DNA of 64,000 nucleotides from Streptomyces sp. NBC_00239 (GCF_036194065.1 NZ_CP108095.1:2108001-2172000); one strand, 5' to 3'. Numbered from the stretch's first letter, positions 8,055-14,877 are shown. The notes: generated by a model not told the origin, from the letters alone. Numbers and translations: made by a program.

Positions 8055-8294
8055 TCACCCCGCGTTGTACGAGCTGAGAACGATCTCCGCCGGACCGTCT
8101 TCGACGACCCGCGTCACGGTGGCGTTCGACCCGTCCGCCTTAAATCCGCGCATCGGCTTACCGTCGTAAAGCCAGTGACCTGGCGACGTCAGGACGAGTT
8201 CCAGAGCGCCCGTCTCATTGCCCGCGCGCACGATCACGGCGTCGTACTCGTCGTAGTCGTGACCGTCCGTCCGGCCAACCTTGAAGATCGACAT
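8055..8294 (-). CDS. Hypothetical protein, 79 aa
   Basis: A 79-residue beta-rich protein (MSIFKVGRTDGHDYDEYDA) with an ideal GAGGAGAGG ribosome site. It lies between the directionality-factor gene and the methyltransferase. No recognised family. It has the size and composition of the other SH3-like early proteins. Confidence 0.65.
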   Translation of the reverse strand: MSIFKVGRTDGHDYDEYDAVIVRAGNETGALELVLTSPGHWLYDGKPMRGFKADGSNATVTRVVEDGPAEIVLSSYNAG

Positions 8295-8325
8295 TTCCTC
8301 TCCTCAGTGTGCGTAGAATCGTGGA

Positions 8326-8368
8326 TACGCCCGCCCCTCCCGACCGCAATTCGGGAGGGGCGGGCGTA
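8326..8368 (-). terminator. Strong hairpin terminator after the directionality factor
   Basis: An 18-base perfect stem (8326-8343 with 8351-8368) around a seven-base loop, directly after the stop of the gp3-like gene. No T-tract follows on the minus strand. The long stem makes termination likely. Confidence 0.75.
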
Positions 8369-8382
8369 GTTCGTGGCGACGA

Positions 8383-9126
8383 TCAGGCAGCGTCGGCGAG
8401 AGCCGCAGCAGCCTCGTACGCGCCCAGGATCTTGATCACCGGCTTGTTGTAGCTGACGGTCTGGCCGGCGCGCGGTCCCTTCTGCGGGACGTAGCTGACG
8501 TTCTCGATCGTCAGCGTCGCGCGCACCTGCTGACCGGGGTACCGGTCCAGCTCCGCAAAGAGCGGCCCGAGCGCGTCGACCAGCTTCCAAGAGCCGCTGT
8601 TGAAGCGCCACTTGCCGAGATCCATGTGATCAGCGAGGCGGAATGTCAGCTCGATGGACGGAGCGGGACCGCGCTTCTGCGTCGCCCGGAGCTTCCTCTC
8701 CGCCACGACCGTGGGGCAGCCACACGCCATGCCCTTGTCCTCTTCCGGCGAGAGGTACTCAAATCCGTCACAGTGGTGGATCAGACCGGCGCCGGGCATG
8801 AAGTGCTTGAAGCTCGCGTCAAGCGTGTCCGGCTCGATGACGATGTGCACCGACGCAGAGTCGGTGAGCACCTGGAGGTTGTCCTCGTTGTCCGTCTCCC
8901 ACGACTCCACCTCCCCGCCGAGCAGCTCCGCGATACGCGCCGCCACGATTGGATCCCCGGTCGTCACCCTCCACTCGGAGAGTGCCTCAGGAGACTCGGT
9001 CTTGCCCGTCTTCACGAGGCGGCCGGACCGGAAGCGGCCGACTGTGTCATCACTGAAGTTCGGCCGTTCCTTCGGAGCGGCGTCCGGGTCGGCGTCCCAG
9101 ATCCTGCGCAGATTGTTCGTGCCCAA
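8383..9126 (-). CDS. Recombination directionality factor, phiC31 gp3 type
   Basis: A 247-residue protein resembling gp3 of phiC31 and its relatives, the factor that binds the serine integrase and switches it from integration to excision. Telling segments are near the N-terminus (RRIWDADPDAA, FSDDTVGRFRSG) and the conserved EWRVTTGDPIVAARIAELLGG, which I recall as typical of this family. A CxC-type pair with another Cys (GMACGCPTV) lies mid-protein. The start is TTG 9126 with GGAGG eight bases upstream. It is the first gene after the promoter-like motif at 9187-9219 and has its own terminator, so it is set up for separate early expression. Confidence 0.8.
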   Translation of the reverse strand: MGTNNLRRIWDADPDAAPKERPNFSDDTVGRFRSGRLVKTGKTESPEALSEWRVTTGDPIVAARIAELLGGEVESWETDNEDNLQVLTDSASVHIVIEPDTLDASFKHFMPGAGLIHHCDGFEYLSPEEDKGMACGCPTVVAERKLRATQKRGPAPSIELTFRLADHMDLGKWRFNSGSWKLVDALGPLFAELDRYPGQQVRATLTIENVSYVPQKGPRAGQTVSYNKPVIKILGAYEAAAALADAA

Positions 9127-9186
9127 GGTGTAAGCCTCCGTGAGTATCCTGTGTGATTGCGGGCTTCGTTTCCCTCGCCCACACCC

Positions 9187-9219
9187 TTGTTATGGGGGAA
9201 GGATCACGGATTATCAGGG
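9187..9219 (-). promoter_or_regulatory. Early-promoter-like repeat, copy 1 (leftward)
   Basis: A 33-base motif, read on the minus strand as CCCTGATAATCC, then TGATCCTTCCCCCATAACAA. It matches copies at 14713, 17547 and (less well) 45810 at most positions and stands 60 bases upstream of the directionality-factor start. Placement and orientation suggest a phage early promoter, as described for phiC31. Promoter activity is inferred. Confidence 0.6.
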
Positions 9220-9741
9220 CTGGGGCGGAAGATCTTTTGACGTTCTCGTGCTCGGGCAGGCTCCGTGAGTCGACTCACGGAGCTGCGCCTTCAGCCGCTC
9301 AATCTCTGCGTCACGGAGCGCCAGGGCCTCCGCGCCAAAGATGAAGGCATCGGCTGCACGCCGGCGGGCGGAGAGCCAGGCACAGCGGTAGCGGTGGAGG
9401 TCGCGGAGGGCGTCCGCCCACATCCCGTTCGCCCACCGGACTTCGGCGTCGTTGCCTTGCCGAGCCCTCTTCGCTCGTCGACGAGCGGACGTCCAGGCGT
9501 CCCGGTACCGGGTACACTCCTGCGACCGCGCTCCTAGCTGAACAACCAGTTCACGCGTCAGCTCGCATTCGCGCCGGAACATCCGGCGCCAAAAGTCCAC
9601 CTGGTAGTGCGCTGCGCGCCATGCACCTTGCATGCGCGCTACCGCGTCCTCTGCATCGACGAGCCTCTCCGCCAGGTCCCACGCGCTCTCCTGATAGCAC
9701 GTCTCGATGCGCTCGTCACGCGTGCGCTCAGTGCCAGTCAT
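9214..9741 (-). CDS. Hypothetical coiled-coil protein, 175 aa
   Basis: A 175-residue charged, helix-rich protein with Arg/Trp-rich repeats (DFWRRMFRRE, YRDAWTSARRRAKRAR, YRCAWLSARRRAADA). These spaced W-x-x-A-R-R-R motifs suggest an internal repeat. The C-terminal codons include the operator-like palindrome at 9260-9283 and its stop region reaches into the promoter-like motif, so the gene end and regulatory DNA are superimposed. It is the last gene of the train beginning at 11773. Function unknown. Confidence 0.65.
   Translation of the reverse strand: MTGTERTRDERIETCYQESAWDLAERLVDAEDAVARMQGAWRAAHYQVDFWRRMFRRECELTRELVVQLGARSQECTRYRDAWTSARRRAKRARQGNDAEVRWANGMWADALRDLHRYRCAWLSARRRAADAFIFGAEALALRDAEIERLKAQLRESTHGACPSTRTSKDLPPQP
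9260..9283. promoter_or_regulatory. Palindromic operator-like site, copy 1
   Basis: A perfect 24-base palindrome with half-site GCTCCGTGAGTC, centred on TCGA. It lies 41 bases upstream (in the transcription sense) of the leftward promoter-like motif. Two more copies occur at 16443 and 33389. Perfect symmetry and recurrence point to a dimeric regulator, probably the phage repressor. Confidence 0.65.
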
Positions 9742-10126
9742 GGTTCTCCGTCCCAGTGGCGTAGCGAATAGGCACGGCAGCCCACGTCTGCCATGCCACT
9801 GCCCGCGTCAGGGCGTCGTGGTACGGCCGCTCCAGGGTCGTCAGAGCGTCGGCCGACGTCGGACCGGACGCCAGTAGCAATCGGATCCGCAACGCCCGGA
9901 TATACCGGCTCTTGGCCATGATGCGGAGGTCCCAGCGGTATCCGCCTTCGCATCGCTTGCAGCTCTCAGAGCGGCCATGCCAGGGCATCTCACGGAAGTC
10001 GACGGAAGGACGAACGGCCTTACAGCCGGCGCACTTCAGCCGGCCAGGGCCGGGACGGTAGCGGGTCTCGTACTCGGCACGGGCAGCGTCGAGCCATCTG
10101 GAGCGGTCGGGGTTGGCGACGGTCAC
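9728..10126 (-). CDS. Zinc-finger hypothetical protein, 132 aa
   Basis: A 132-residue protein with a four-cysteine finger: LKCAGCKAVRP then ESCKRCEGG (C-x2-C, 23-residue gap, C-x2-C). The rest is basic and helical. This could bind DNA or RNA. It starts at GTG 10126 in a GTGA overlap with the upstream stop. Similar Cys4 proteins are common in actinophage early operons, without known function. Confidence 0.65.
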   Translation of the reverse strand: MTVANPDRSRWLDAARAEYETRYRPGPGRLKCAGCKAVRPSVDFREMPWHGRSESCKRCEGGYRWDLRIMAKSRYIRALRIRLLLASGPTSADALTTLERPYHDALTRAVAWQTWAAVPIRYATGTENHDWH

Positions 10127-10296
10127 CGCGCCTCCTGCCCCGCGGCACTGCGGCGGATGAACTCCCGGCGTGCGTCCTCAAAGGACGCGCCGACATACGA
10201 CGCACGAAGCCAGTTCCCCGGCGCCATGACCACCCAACGGCCGTCAAAGCGCCGGTCACGCGCGATGAACCACTTGTCGATGTTTCGTCGGCTCAT
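10123..10296 (-). CDS. Small basic hypothetical protein, 57 aa
   Basis: A 57-residue basic protein (MSRRNIDKWFIARDRRFDGR, then beta-like WVVMAPGNW). The start ATG 10296 has GGAGGTGG upstream and overlaps the stop of a 30-residue ORF (ATGA). It fits a small double-stranded-nucleic-acid-binding shape, but this is only a pattern. Confidence 0.65.
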   Translation of the reverse strand: MSRRNIDKWFIARDRRFDGRWVVMAPGNWLRASYVGASFEDARREFIRRSAAGQEAR

Positions 10297-10385
10297 CGAG
10301 CACCACCTCCAGCCATGTCGAGCATCCCGGGGGTAAGTTGCTGCCGGATCTCCTCCGGTGTCTGCTGCCTTTCTCCGTACTTCAC
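10293..10385 (-). CDS. Micro-ORF, 30 aa
   Basis: A 30-residue ORF starting VKYGERQQTPEEIRQQL. Its GTG overlaps the TGA of the upstream gene (GTGA), its TGA overlaps the next ATG (ATGA), and AAGGG stands upstream. Double coupling makes translation likely. Predicted as a single helix. Function unknown. Confidence 0.55.
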   Translation of the reverse strand: MKYGERQQTPEEIRQQLTPGMLDMAGGGAR

Positions 10386-10582
10386 TTCGAACCCTTCGGG
10401 TCGTGGTCGCCGACGTACTGGCCTGTCTCGCGGTAGCGCCTACGCCGCTCGTCCTCGGCCTCCATTTGCGACACCGCATGTCGGCAAGCCGCGACGATGG
10501 CGGCAAGTCCAGATACCTCCTGCTCGCGTACGAAGGCGTGACCGAACTGACGGGAGCCGAAGCGCTTGCGTCGCTCGCGCAC
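10382..10582 (-). CDS. Small basic helical protein, 66 aa
   Basis: A 66-residue, strongly charged protein (RERRKRFGSRQ at the N-terminus; QMEAEDERRRRYRETGQY later). The GTG at 10582 directly follows the TAG of the preceding micro-ORF with no gap. A shorter start at an internal GTG is possible. No family recognised. Confidence 0.55.
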   Translation of the reverse strand: MRERRKRFGSRQFGHAFVREQEVSGLAAIVAACRHAVSQMEAEDERRRRYRETGQYVGDHDPKGSK

Positions 10583-10678
10583 CTACACTTCAAGGCAGAA
10601 ACCATTCGACGCCACGCGGTAGAACCAGCCCTCCGGCAGCTCCGGCGCGCCAGCAGCGACGAGTTCAGACATGCTCAT
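10583..10678 (-). CDS. Micro-ORF, 31 aa
   Basis: A 31-residue ORF (MSMSELVAAGAPELPEGWFY at its start) with GGAGGTGG ideally placed upstream and an ATGA overlap with the previous gene. The PELPEGWFYRV pattern followed by a hydrophobic strand resembles the start of many small actinophage proteins, so it could also be a shortened member of a larger family. Confidence 0.55.
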   Translation of the reverse strand: MSMSELVAAGAPELPEGWFYRVASNGFCLEV

Positions 10679-10836
10679 TCGTCCACCTCCGAGAGAACGT
10701 CAAGCAGTTCGAGTGCGGGATCCGCGTCCTGGTCGTCGCCGTATACGTTGACGAGGCGAAGCGCGCGACGCAGGAGTGCCACCTCAGATCGGGTCACCTC
10801 AACGTCGAAAGTGGTGGGGCTCTTGATTCGTGCCAT
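10675..10836 (-). CDS. Small hypothetical protein, 53 aa
   Basis: A 53-residue protein (MARIKSPTTFDVEVTRSEVA), helical and acidic at its end (LELLDVLSEVDE). Start ATG 10836 in a TGATG overlap, stop in an ATGA overlap. No recognised motif. Confidence 0.6.
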   Translation of the reverse strand: MARIKSPTTFDVEVTRSEVALLRRALRLVNVYGDDQDADPALELLDVLSEVDE

Positions 10837-10928
10837 CAGTTGCTGTCCTCCGTGATCCGTACTGCCCGATAGGCGTCAGCCTCGTCAGGCTTGTTAGCCA
10901 GCAGCCATCGGTACGTGCGCAGGCTCAC
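10836..10928 (-). CDS. Micro-ORF, 30 aa
   Basis: A 30-residue ORF (VSLRTYRWLLANKPDEADAY) starting at GTG 10928 in a GTGA overlap and ending in a TGATG overlap. Only the coupling supports it. Confidence 0.5.
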   Translation of the reverse strand: MSLRTYRWLLANKPDEADAYRAVRITEDSN

Positions 10929-11206
10929 GTCACCCACCCGCCCCGCGCAAGGTTGTCGAGGAAGGCCACAGCGTCGTCGTCCATGCGGGCCGTCTCCATC
11001 CGTCGAGCAGCCTCGTGCAGAACGTCCGTGACGTACGCGTCGAGGAGCAGCCCGAACCACACGTCGTACTCAGGGCTGCCAACTCGCTCCGCTTGCCTCT
11101 CCAGCTCCTCCCGAGGGGAGCCGCTACGGTGCTCAGGACATGGGCAGGTGGACTCGTCGCCGTCGAGGATGAAGTGACCGGGGTATCCAGTGACACGGCC
11201 GCTCAC
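10925..11206 (-). CDS. Hypothetical protein, 93 aa
   Basis: A 93-residue protein with a C-x-C-x2-H motif (ESTCPCPEHRSG) followed by long helices (PREELERQAERVG and DVLHEAARRMETAR). It starts at GTG 11206, with GGAGGGGG upstream, in a GTGA overlap. The metal motif is incomplete. Function unknown. Confidence 0.6.
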   Translation of the reverse strand: MSGRVTGYPGHFILDGDESTCPCPEHRSGSPREELERQAERVGSPEYDVWFGLLLDAYVTDVLHEAARRMETARMDDDAVAFLDNLARGGWVT

Positions 11207-11343
11207 TGCTGCCCCCTCCACTCGTCCTTGGCGCGCTCGACCATGGCCCGTGCATCGCGCTCGTTGCTCTTGTACGTCCCGCCGCGCTGCTTCAGGAGAA
11301 GGTGAGCTAGTCGGCGGATGAGGAGCTGCTCAGCGGTGATCAC
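11203..11343 (-). CDS. Small helical protein, 46 aa
   Basis: A 46-residue basic, helical protein (ITAEQLLIRRLAHLLLKQRG at the N-terminus). It starts at GTG 11343 with GGAGGTGA upstream and is coupled at both ends by GTGA. No function. Confidence 0.6.
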   Translation of the reverse strand: MITAEQLLIRRLAHLLLKQRGGTYKSNERDARAMVERAKDEWRGQQ

Positions 11344-11540
11344 GTCGTCACCTCCGGGTCGATGAAGTCGGCTGCCCACTCCGCTCCGTCGGCAAAATCC
11401 GGGCACCTGTCAGGGTGACTGCCGCGGATGCGCGCGGCATTGCGCCGCGACGTCTCGCGCTGCACCTCAAGTAGTGCGGCGCTCAGTTCCCTCAGGTCGT
11501 CAGGTCCAGCCTTCGCTACCAGACGCGCCCACGCGCTCAT
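11340..11540 (-). CDS. Hypothetical protein, 66 aa
   Basis: A 66-residue protein (MSAWARLVAKAGPDDLRELS) with a helical N-terminal half and an acidic tail. ATG 11540 overlaps the upstream TGA by four bases. No recognised motif. Confidence 0.6.
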   Translation of the reverse strand: MSAWARLVAKAGPDDLRELSAALLEVQRETSRRNAARIRGSHPDRCPDFADGAEWAADFIDPEVTT

Positions 11541-11773
11541 GCGGCGTCGCTCCAGAGCATCGAGTCCAGCTCCCCGAAGAGCCGGCTCACGTCAGCCCGG
11601 TTCATGCTGACAGTGGAGATCGTCTCGCCCTTCGCGTTCTTCGTCTCCAGGTCGTAGCCGATGCCGTGCCGGCGGACGGTGACGGTCGAACCGTCGGCCG
11701 TGTGAATGGTGGTGGGCGTCGTCAGGAGTCGCGCCTCGATGGGGCCGGAACCGACGAGCTTGGGAAGCTTCAT
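11537..11773 (-). CDS. Hypothetical protein, 78 aa; first gene of the micro-gene train
   Basis: A 78-residue protein beginning MKLPKLVGSGPIEARLL, with a strand-rich middle. GAGGAGAG is well placed before ATG 11773, whereas a longer in-frame start has none. It follows the terminator at 11808-11836, so a promoter must lie between about 11774 and 11807 or transcription must read through. Confidence 0.65.
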   Translation of the reverse strand: MKLPKLVGSGPIEARLLTTPTTIHTADGSTVTVRRHGIGYDLETKNAKGETISTVSMNRADVSRLFGELDSMLWSDAA

Positions 11774-11807
11774 GGGGCTCTCCTCTGCTGAGTGGGTACA
11801 CGCCGAA

Positions 11808-11836
11808 AGCCCCCGGCGCCGAAGCAACCGGGGGCT
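11808..11836 (-). terminator. Hairpin terminator before the micro-gene train
   Basis: Nine-base perfect stem AGCCCCCGG/CCGGGGGCT with an 11-base loop, followed on the minus strand by TTTC. It lies 28 bases past the stop of the gene at 11864. Confidence 0.7.
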
Positions 11837-11863
11837 GAGGTATTGCGTGTGTGACTGGCGGTT

Positions 11864-12043
11864 CTAGATCGGATTGTCTGGCAGATCCAGACGCATCCAC
11901 GTCACGGGGTCGCCGATCCGATCAACCTCGTTCAACTCCAGTCGGGCGGGGGCGGTGCCGTTGCCGTTGTCGAGGTGAAAGCCGTCATCCGCAGCAGCCT
12001 GAATCGCTGCCTCGATGGCGCGAGCATGCTCTTCGAGGGTCAT
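11864..12043 (-). CDS. Small hypothetical protein, 59 aa
   Basis: A 59-residue acidic protein (MTLEEHARAIEAAIQAAADD) whose ATG overlaps the TGA of a 36-residue membrane ORF. GGAGTC lies upstream. Last gene before the terminator at 11808. Confidence 0.6.
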   Translation of the reverse strand: MTLEEHARAIEAAIQAAADDGFHLDNGNGTAPARLELNEVDRIGDPVTWMRLDLPDNPI

Positions 12044-12150
12044 CGGCGACTCCGTCCGCAGGAGTTCATCCAGTCGAAGAACAGTCCGCCGAGGACGCCC
12101 CCGACCGTGTACCAGAAGATGAACCACATGACGTAGAAGACGAGTTCCAT
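12040..12150 (-). CDS. Micro-ORF encoding a 36-aa membrane peptide
   Basis: A 36-residue peptide that is almost entirely one hydrophobic, aromatic helix (MELVFYVMWFIFWYTVGGVL) with a glycine zipper and a basic tail (CGRSRR). AAGGAG sits seven bases before the ATG and the stop overlaps the next start. It should insert in the inner membrane. Similar phage peptides can act as superinfection-exclusion or signalling factors, but nothing specific can be claimed. Confidence 0.65.
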   Translation of the reverse strand: MELVFYVMWFIFWYTVGGVLGGLFFDWMNSCGRSRR

Positions 12151-12159
12151 AGCGCTCCT

Positions 12160-12237
12160 TCAGTGCTGCGGAGTTGGGCAGGCGGACCGGTGGCAGTTGT
12201 GCATCCAGCACCAGTCGGGGGAGCGCTGGTCACTCAC
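12160..12237 (-). CDS. Micro-ORF encoding a 25-aa Cys/His-rich peptide
   Basis: A 25-residue peptide with C-x3-H-x-x-C-H and further Cys/His (WCWMHNCHRSACPTPQH). Three Cys and three His in 17 residues suggest a single metal-binding knuckle. GTG 12237 overlaps the TGA of the RNA ligase gene (GTGA) and it stops nine bases before the next ATG. The coupling is good evidence for translation. Its role is unknown. Confidence 0.55.
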   Translation of the reverse strand: MSDQRSPDWCWMHNCHRSACPTPQH

Positions 12238-12875
12238 GCGGCCTCCCACTTGCCGGCGTCCTGATGGTCCAAGGTCACCTTGAAAACGGACTTCGTCTGC
12301 GTGTGGTAGACGCAGACGCCTTCGGGGGTCATGAAACCGGGAGCGGCGCGGGATCCGTGAAGCTCCAGGCTCATCAGCGCGTGACGGATGCGCGCCTCAG
12401 AGAACTCTCCCTGAAACAGCACAGGCACAGCGCCGATCAAGCCGTCGATCCCAAGCAAGGTGTCTCCCGCCCGCGTCGACATGGAGTCGAGCCCGTCGGG
12501 GCCAGTCTTGAACCAGCGGTCGGTGTTAAAGAGGCTGAAACGCCTCGTCTCCCTCCCGTACCCCCGCTGGATCCCCTTCCCCCACCACTCCCCGAAGTGG
12601 AGACCGGGGCCAAGGATGTAGGCCAGGTCCGCAGCGTGGTCGTGGACCCACCCGGCAAAGCCGAAGTTGTCGTCCGACGGCGTGATCAGCCGGTTCCGAG
12701 ACTGAGCGGCCACCCGGCCGGCTTCGTCGACGTGGATGGCGGCGTTGGTGCCGTCGAGCTTTTCCGTGATGACGACAGTGCGGAACAAGCGAGCCGTCGT
12801 GGGCCAGGGCGTGAACGTGAAGCCGTCGAGCAGCTCACGCCGGTCACGTCGCTCCGCCAGTTCGTGGAGACTCAC
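12234..12875 (-). CDS. RNA ligase, Rnl2-like nucleotidyltransferase
   Basis: A 213-residue enzyme of the covalent nucleotidyltransferase family: KLDGTN with lysine nucleophile K39 (motif I), HFGEWWG (motif III), PEGVCVYH (motif IV) and KSVFKV (motif V). Spacing and the short length fit the Rnl2/REL-type RNA ligases that seal nicks in RNA duplexes with ATP, lacking the C-terminal domain of DNA ligases. A phage ligase of this kind could repair tRNAs cut by host defence nucleases, which would fit the tRNA cluster at 44-45.6 kb. No polynucleotide kinase partner is seen in the window. Start GTG 12875 (GTGA overlap). Confidence 0.8.
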   Translation of the reverse strand: MSLHELAERRDRRELLDGFTFTPWPTTARLFRTVVITEKLDGTNAAIHVDEAGRVAAQSRNRLITPSDDNFGFAGWVHDHAADLAYILGPGLHFGEWWGKGIQRGYGRETRRFSLFNTDRWFKTGPDGLDSMSTRAGDTLLGIDGLIGAVPVLFQGEFSEARIRHALMSLELHGSRAAPGFMTPEGVCVYHTQTKSVFKVTLDHQDAGKWEAA

Positions 12876-13213
12876 GCCGCCACCGCCTTCGTCTTCATCC
12901 GCCGCTGGACCCTGCGAATGATCAGCTCCATGGCGTCGCGGTCCGACGCCGACGCGTCGGAGGCATCGCGGACCCACGCACGGGCTACACGGGCGAACTC
13001 CGCGACATCGCGGACTCGCTCCAGGCTGTCAACGCTCTCCAGGTCCTCGAACGGCGACGGACACGAACAGCCGCTGTCCGTGGACCAAAACACGGCGCCA
13101 TCGTCGGGACGGCTCCACGCCACGAACTTGTTGAACTCGTACGAGCCTCCCGTGTCCACCTCCCCAAGCTCCTTCAGTCCGAACTTCTCCGGGCTGTAGT
13201 AGATGTTCTCCAC
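12872..13213 (-). CDS. Hypothetical protein, 113 aa
   Basis: A 113-residue protein that begins MENIYYSPEKFGLKELGEVD and contains a C-x-C pair (DSGCSCPSPFEDL) and long charged helices. I recall this N-terminal pattern from conserved actinophage proteins without known function. The GTG start has an ideal AGGAGAG. It is coupled by GTGA to the RNA ligase, so the two may work together. Confidence 0.65.
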   Translation of the reverse strand: MENIYYSPEKFGLKELGEVDTGGSYEFNKFVAWSRPDDGAVFWSTDSGCSCPSPFEDLESVDSLERVRDVAEFARVARAWVRDASDASASDRDAMELIIRRVQRRMKTKAVAA

Positions 13214-13243
13214 GGTCTCTCCTCCACGGGCATGCGTCGAAGA

Positions 13244-13265
13244 GGGGCGCCCGGGTGGACGCCCC
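13244..13265 (-). terminator. Short hairpin between membrane protein and ligase operon
   Basis: GGGGCG/CGCCCC stem with a ten-base loop, very like the hairpin at 3144-3167 in sequence and position (just before a strong ribosome site). A weak terminator or attenuator. Confidence 0.45.
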
Positions 13266-13286
13266 CCGTTGCGTAAACGACTTGCG

Positions 13287-13562
13287 TTACTTCTGACGTC
13301 GGAAACGGCCCGCCATGAAGCCGACCAGGTCGACGAGGAGCACCGTCAGCAGCGCCGTGCCGTAGCCCACGGCGGCCCAAGGTGCGCCGGCAATGTGCAG
13401 CGACCCAAGGGCGAGCATGAGGATCCACGCCTCCAGCGGCGACAGGACGGTGAAGATAATGAGCCACCCCACCGCCCCCATCGCCGCACGGTGCGATTCG
13501 GCGCTTGGCGTCTTGCTCCGAGCGGCGCGCAGGTCGGATGCGGTCTTGAACGGCTCAGTCAT
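13287..13562 (-). CDS. Small membrane protein with two helices, 91 aa
   Basis: A 91-residue protein with a charged N-terminal 25 residues and two hydrophobic helices (about 30-55 and 61-82: GWLIIFTVLSPLEAWILML and YGTALLTVLLVDLVGFMAG), ending in a basic tail GRFRRQK. This is an inner-membrane hairpin. It lies among replication genes, far from the lysis genes, so a holin role is unlikely. Function unknown. ATGA coupling to the gene upstream. Confidence 0.65.
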   Translation of the reverse strand: MTEPFKTASDLRAARSKTPSAESHRAAMGAVGWLIIFTVLSPLEAWILMLALGSLHIAGAPWAAVGYGTALLTVLLVDLVGFMAGRFRRQK

Positions 13563-13876
13563 TCGCTCTCCCCGAGTAGAAATCGCGCGAAGCCCTCGAT
13601 GGCCGCGACCTTGTCGCCGAACTTGACGCCATCCTGGTAGCCGCGGGAGTTGGTGCTCATGGACTCGACGTGGTCCCGCGCGGCCTTGAGGGCGTCAGCG
13701 CGGGACATGGCGGCAGGCAACGCGTCTGCGCGAAGTAGTCCGTGATGAGCTTCAGTAGAGTTCACGAGCATCTTCAGCAGCTCGTACAGCTCAGCGTGGA
13801 TATCCGCGTCGCTCTCATACACGACGTGCCGCTCAAGATCCTGGAGCGCGCCGCGTAGAAGACTGATACCGGTCAT
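13559..13876 (-). CDS. Hypothetical helical protein, 105 aa
   Basis: A 105-residue helix-rich protein (LLRGALQDLERHVV, ELYELLKMLVNSTEAHHG, ADALKAARDHVESM). It is coupled by ATGA to the RecB-like nuclease upstream and to the membrane protein downstream. Not recognised. Confidence 0.6.
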   Translation of the reverse strand: MTGISLLRGALQDLERHVVYESDADIHAELYELLKMLVNSTEAHHGLLRADALPAAMSRADALKAARDHVESMSTNSRGYQDGVKFGDKVAAIEGFARFLLGESE

Positions 13877-14679
13877 GCCGCCCGCCTCTGCGTACCCGTC
13901 ACCAGCTCGCCACCGGACGCCACCGGACGCTTGCCGACGACACCCTTCTTGACCTCCGACTCCCAATCGAAAGTCCGCCGCAGGGCCTTGAAGTGCTCGA
14001 AGACCTCCGAGCCGCACTCCACCTTCACCAGCGCCCAGCCCTCCGCGCGAACGTGGAGGACTGCACCGCCGGTCCACGTCGGCATCGGCACGGACTCGCC
14101 GGTCTCGGCGAGGATGATGCGATCGGCGTGGCGGTAGGCGGAGAGCTGGAGGGCGACACTCTCGTAAACGGCCTTACTCGTCTTCCAGTCCAGGCCGACC
14201 ACTTCGCCGTCAATCTCGGCGACGGCGTCGAAGCTGCCGGCGTACCCGTGCTCGTCACTCCACACCGTCTCTTCGAGGTAGAGGAAGCGGGGCTGCATCT
14301 GCTCCAGGAACTCGGCGAACCATCGGACGAAAGGCTTCAAGTCCACGTGGACGTGACGCATGTTCAGCGTCTCCCCGCGTGCCATCCGCTCGAAGACGTC
14401 GTGCGCGTCGCTGCCGAGGTCGCTCGCCGCCTTCGACTTCCTTCGGTGCGCATTCTTCAGGTAGTCAATCGCGCCGGCCGGGTCCCGCTCGCACAGCTTG
14501 CTGACGATGTCCCAGTTCTCGACAGCCGCCTTCGCCGATTCCAGGGCCGCCCAGAAAGTCAGGTAATCCTTAGGGAGTTGGCCGACGATCGAGGTCACGC
14601 CCGGGACCTTTATGCGTCCGTCGTCCGGGTCTACGTAGAAGCGGGATCCCCCGCGCTTGATCGTACTTACCCCTGCCAT
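13873..14679 (-). CDS. RecB/Cas4-like PD-(D/E)XK exonuclease
   Basis: A 268-residue nuclease of the RecB-like family: an upstream histidine in GSDAHDVFE (H93), then GSFDAVAEI (D151) and LDWKTSK (D164, K166), followed by a QLSAYRHA helix that is the typical QxxxY motif. Phage members process DNA ends in recombination. It is the first gene behind the promoter-like motif at 14713-14745, with GGAGG well placed before ATG 14679. Confidence 0.8.
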   Translation of the reverse strand: MAGVSTIKRGGSRFYVDPDDGRIKVPGVTSIVGQLPKDYLTFWAALESAKAAVENWDIVSKLCERDPAGAIDYLKNAHRRKSKAASDLGSDAHDVFERMARGETLNMRHVHVDLKPFVRWFAEFLEQMQPRFLYLEETVWSDEHGYAGSFDAVAEIDGEVVGLDWKTSKAVYESVALQLSAYRHADRIILAETGESVPMPTWTGGAVLHVRAEGWALVKVECGSEVFEHFKALRRTFDWESEVKKGVVGKRPVASGGELVTGTQRRAA

Positions 14680-14712
14680 GCGTCCTCCGGTGTCTGCTTC
14701 TCTCTGACACCC

Positions 14713-14745
14713 TTGTTATGGGGGAACGATCATGAACTATCAGGG
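14713..14745 (-). promoter_or_regulatory. Early-promoter-like repeat, copy 2 (leftward)
   Basis: Minus-strand reading CCCTGATAGTTC, then TGATCGTTCCCCCATAACAA. It lies 33 bases before the RecB-like gene. The CGTTCCCCCATAAC core is identical to copy 3 and near-identical to copy 1. Directly upstream is the long inverted repeat at 14797-14877. Confidence 0.6.
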
Positions 14746-14796
14746 TCGTGACCAAGATTCTTTCGGCCTTCCCCTCCGAGCGTCGAACCGACGCCA

Positions 14797-14877
14797 AAGT
14801 GCCGCACCAGACCCCCTTTTTCCTTTTCTCTAAGACGCGTCAAGAGAAAAAGTAAAAGGGGGTCTAGTACGGCACTT
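14797..14877. terminator. Long pyrimidine-rich inverted repeat, copy 1
   Basis: Two arms of 34 bases (14797-14830 and 14844-14877) with only a few mismatches and a 13-base loop containing ACGCGT. One arm is pyrimidine-rich (CCCCCTTTTTCC), so a transcript in either direction would form a very long hairpin with an A/U-rich upper stem. It follows the stop of the gene at 14921 and precedes an early-promoter-like motif. A second copy is at 45884-45963. A bidirectional terminator or transcriptional insulator is the best reading. Confidence 0.65.
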
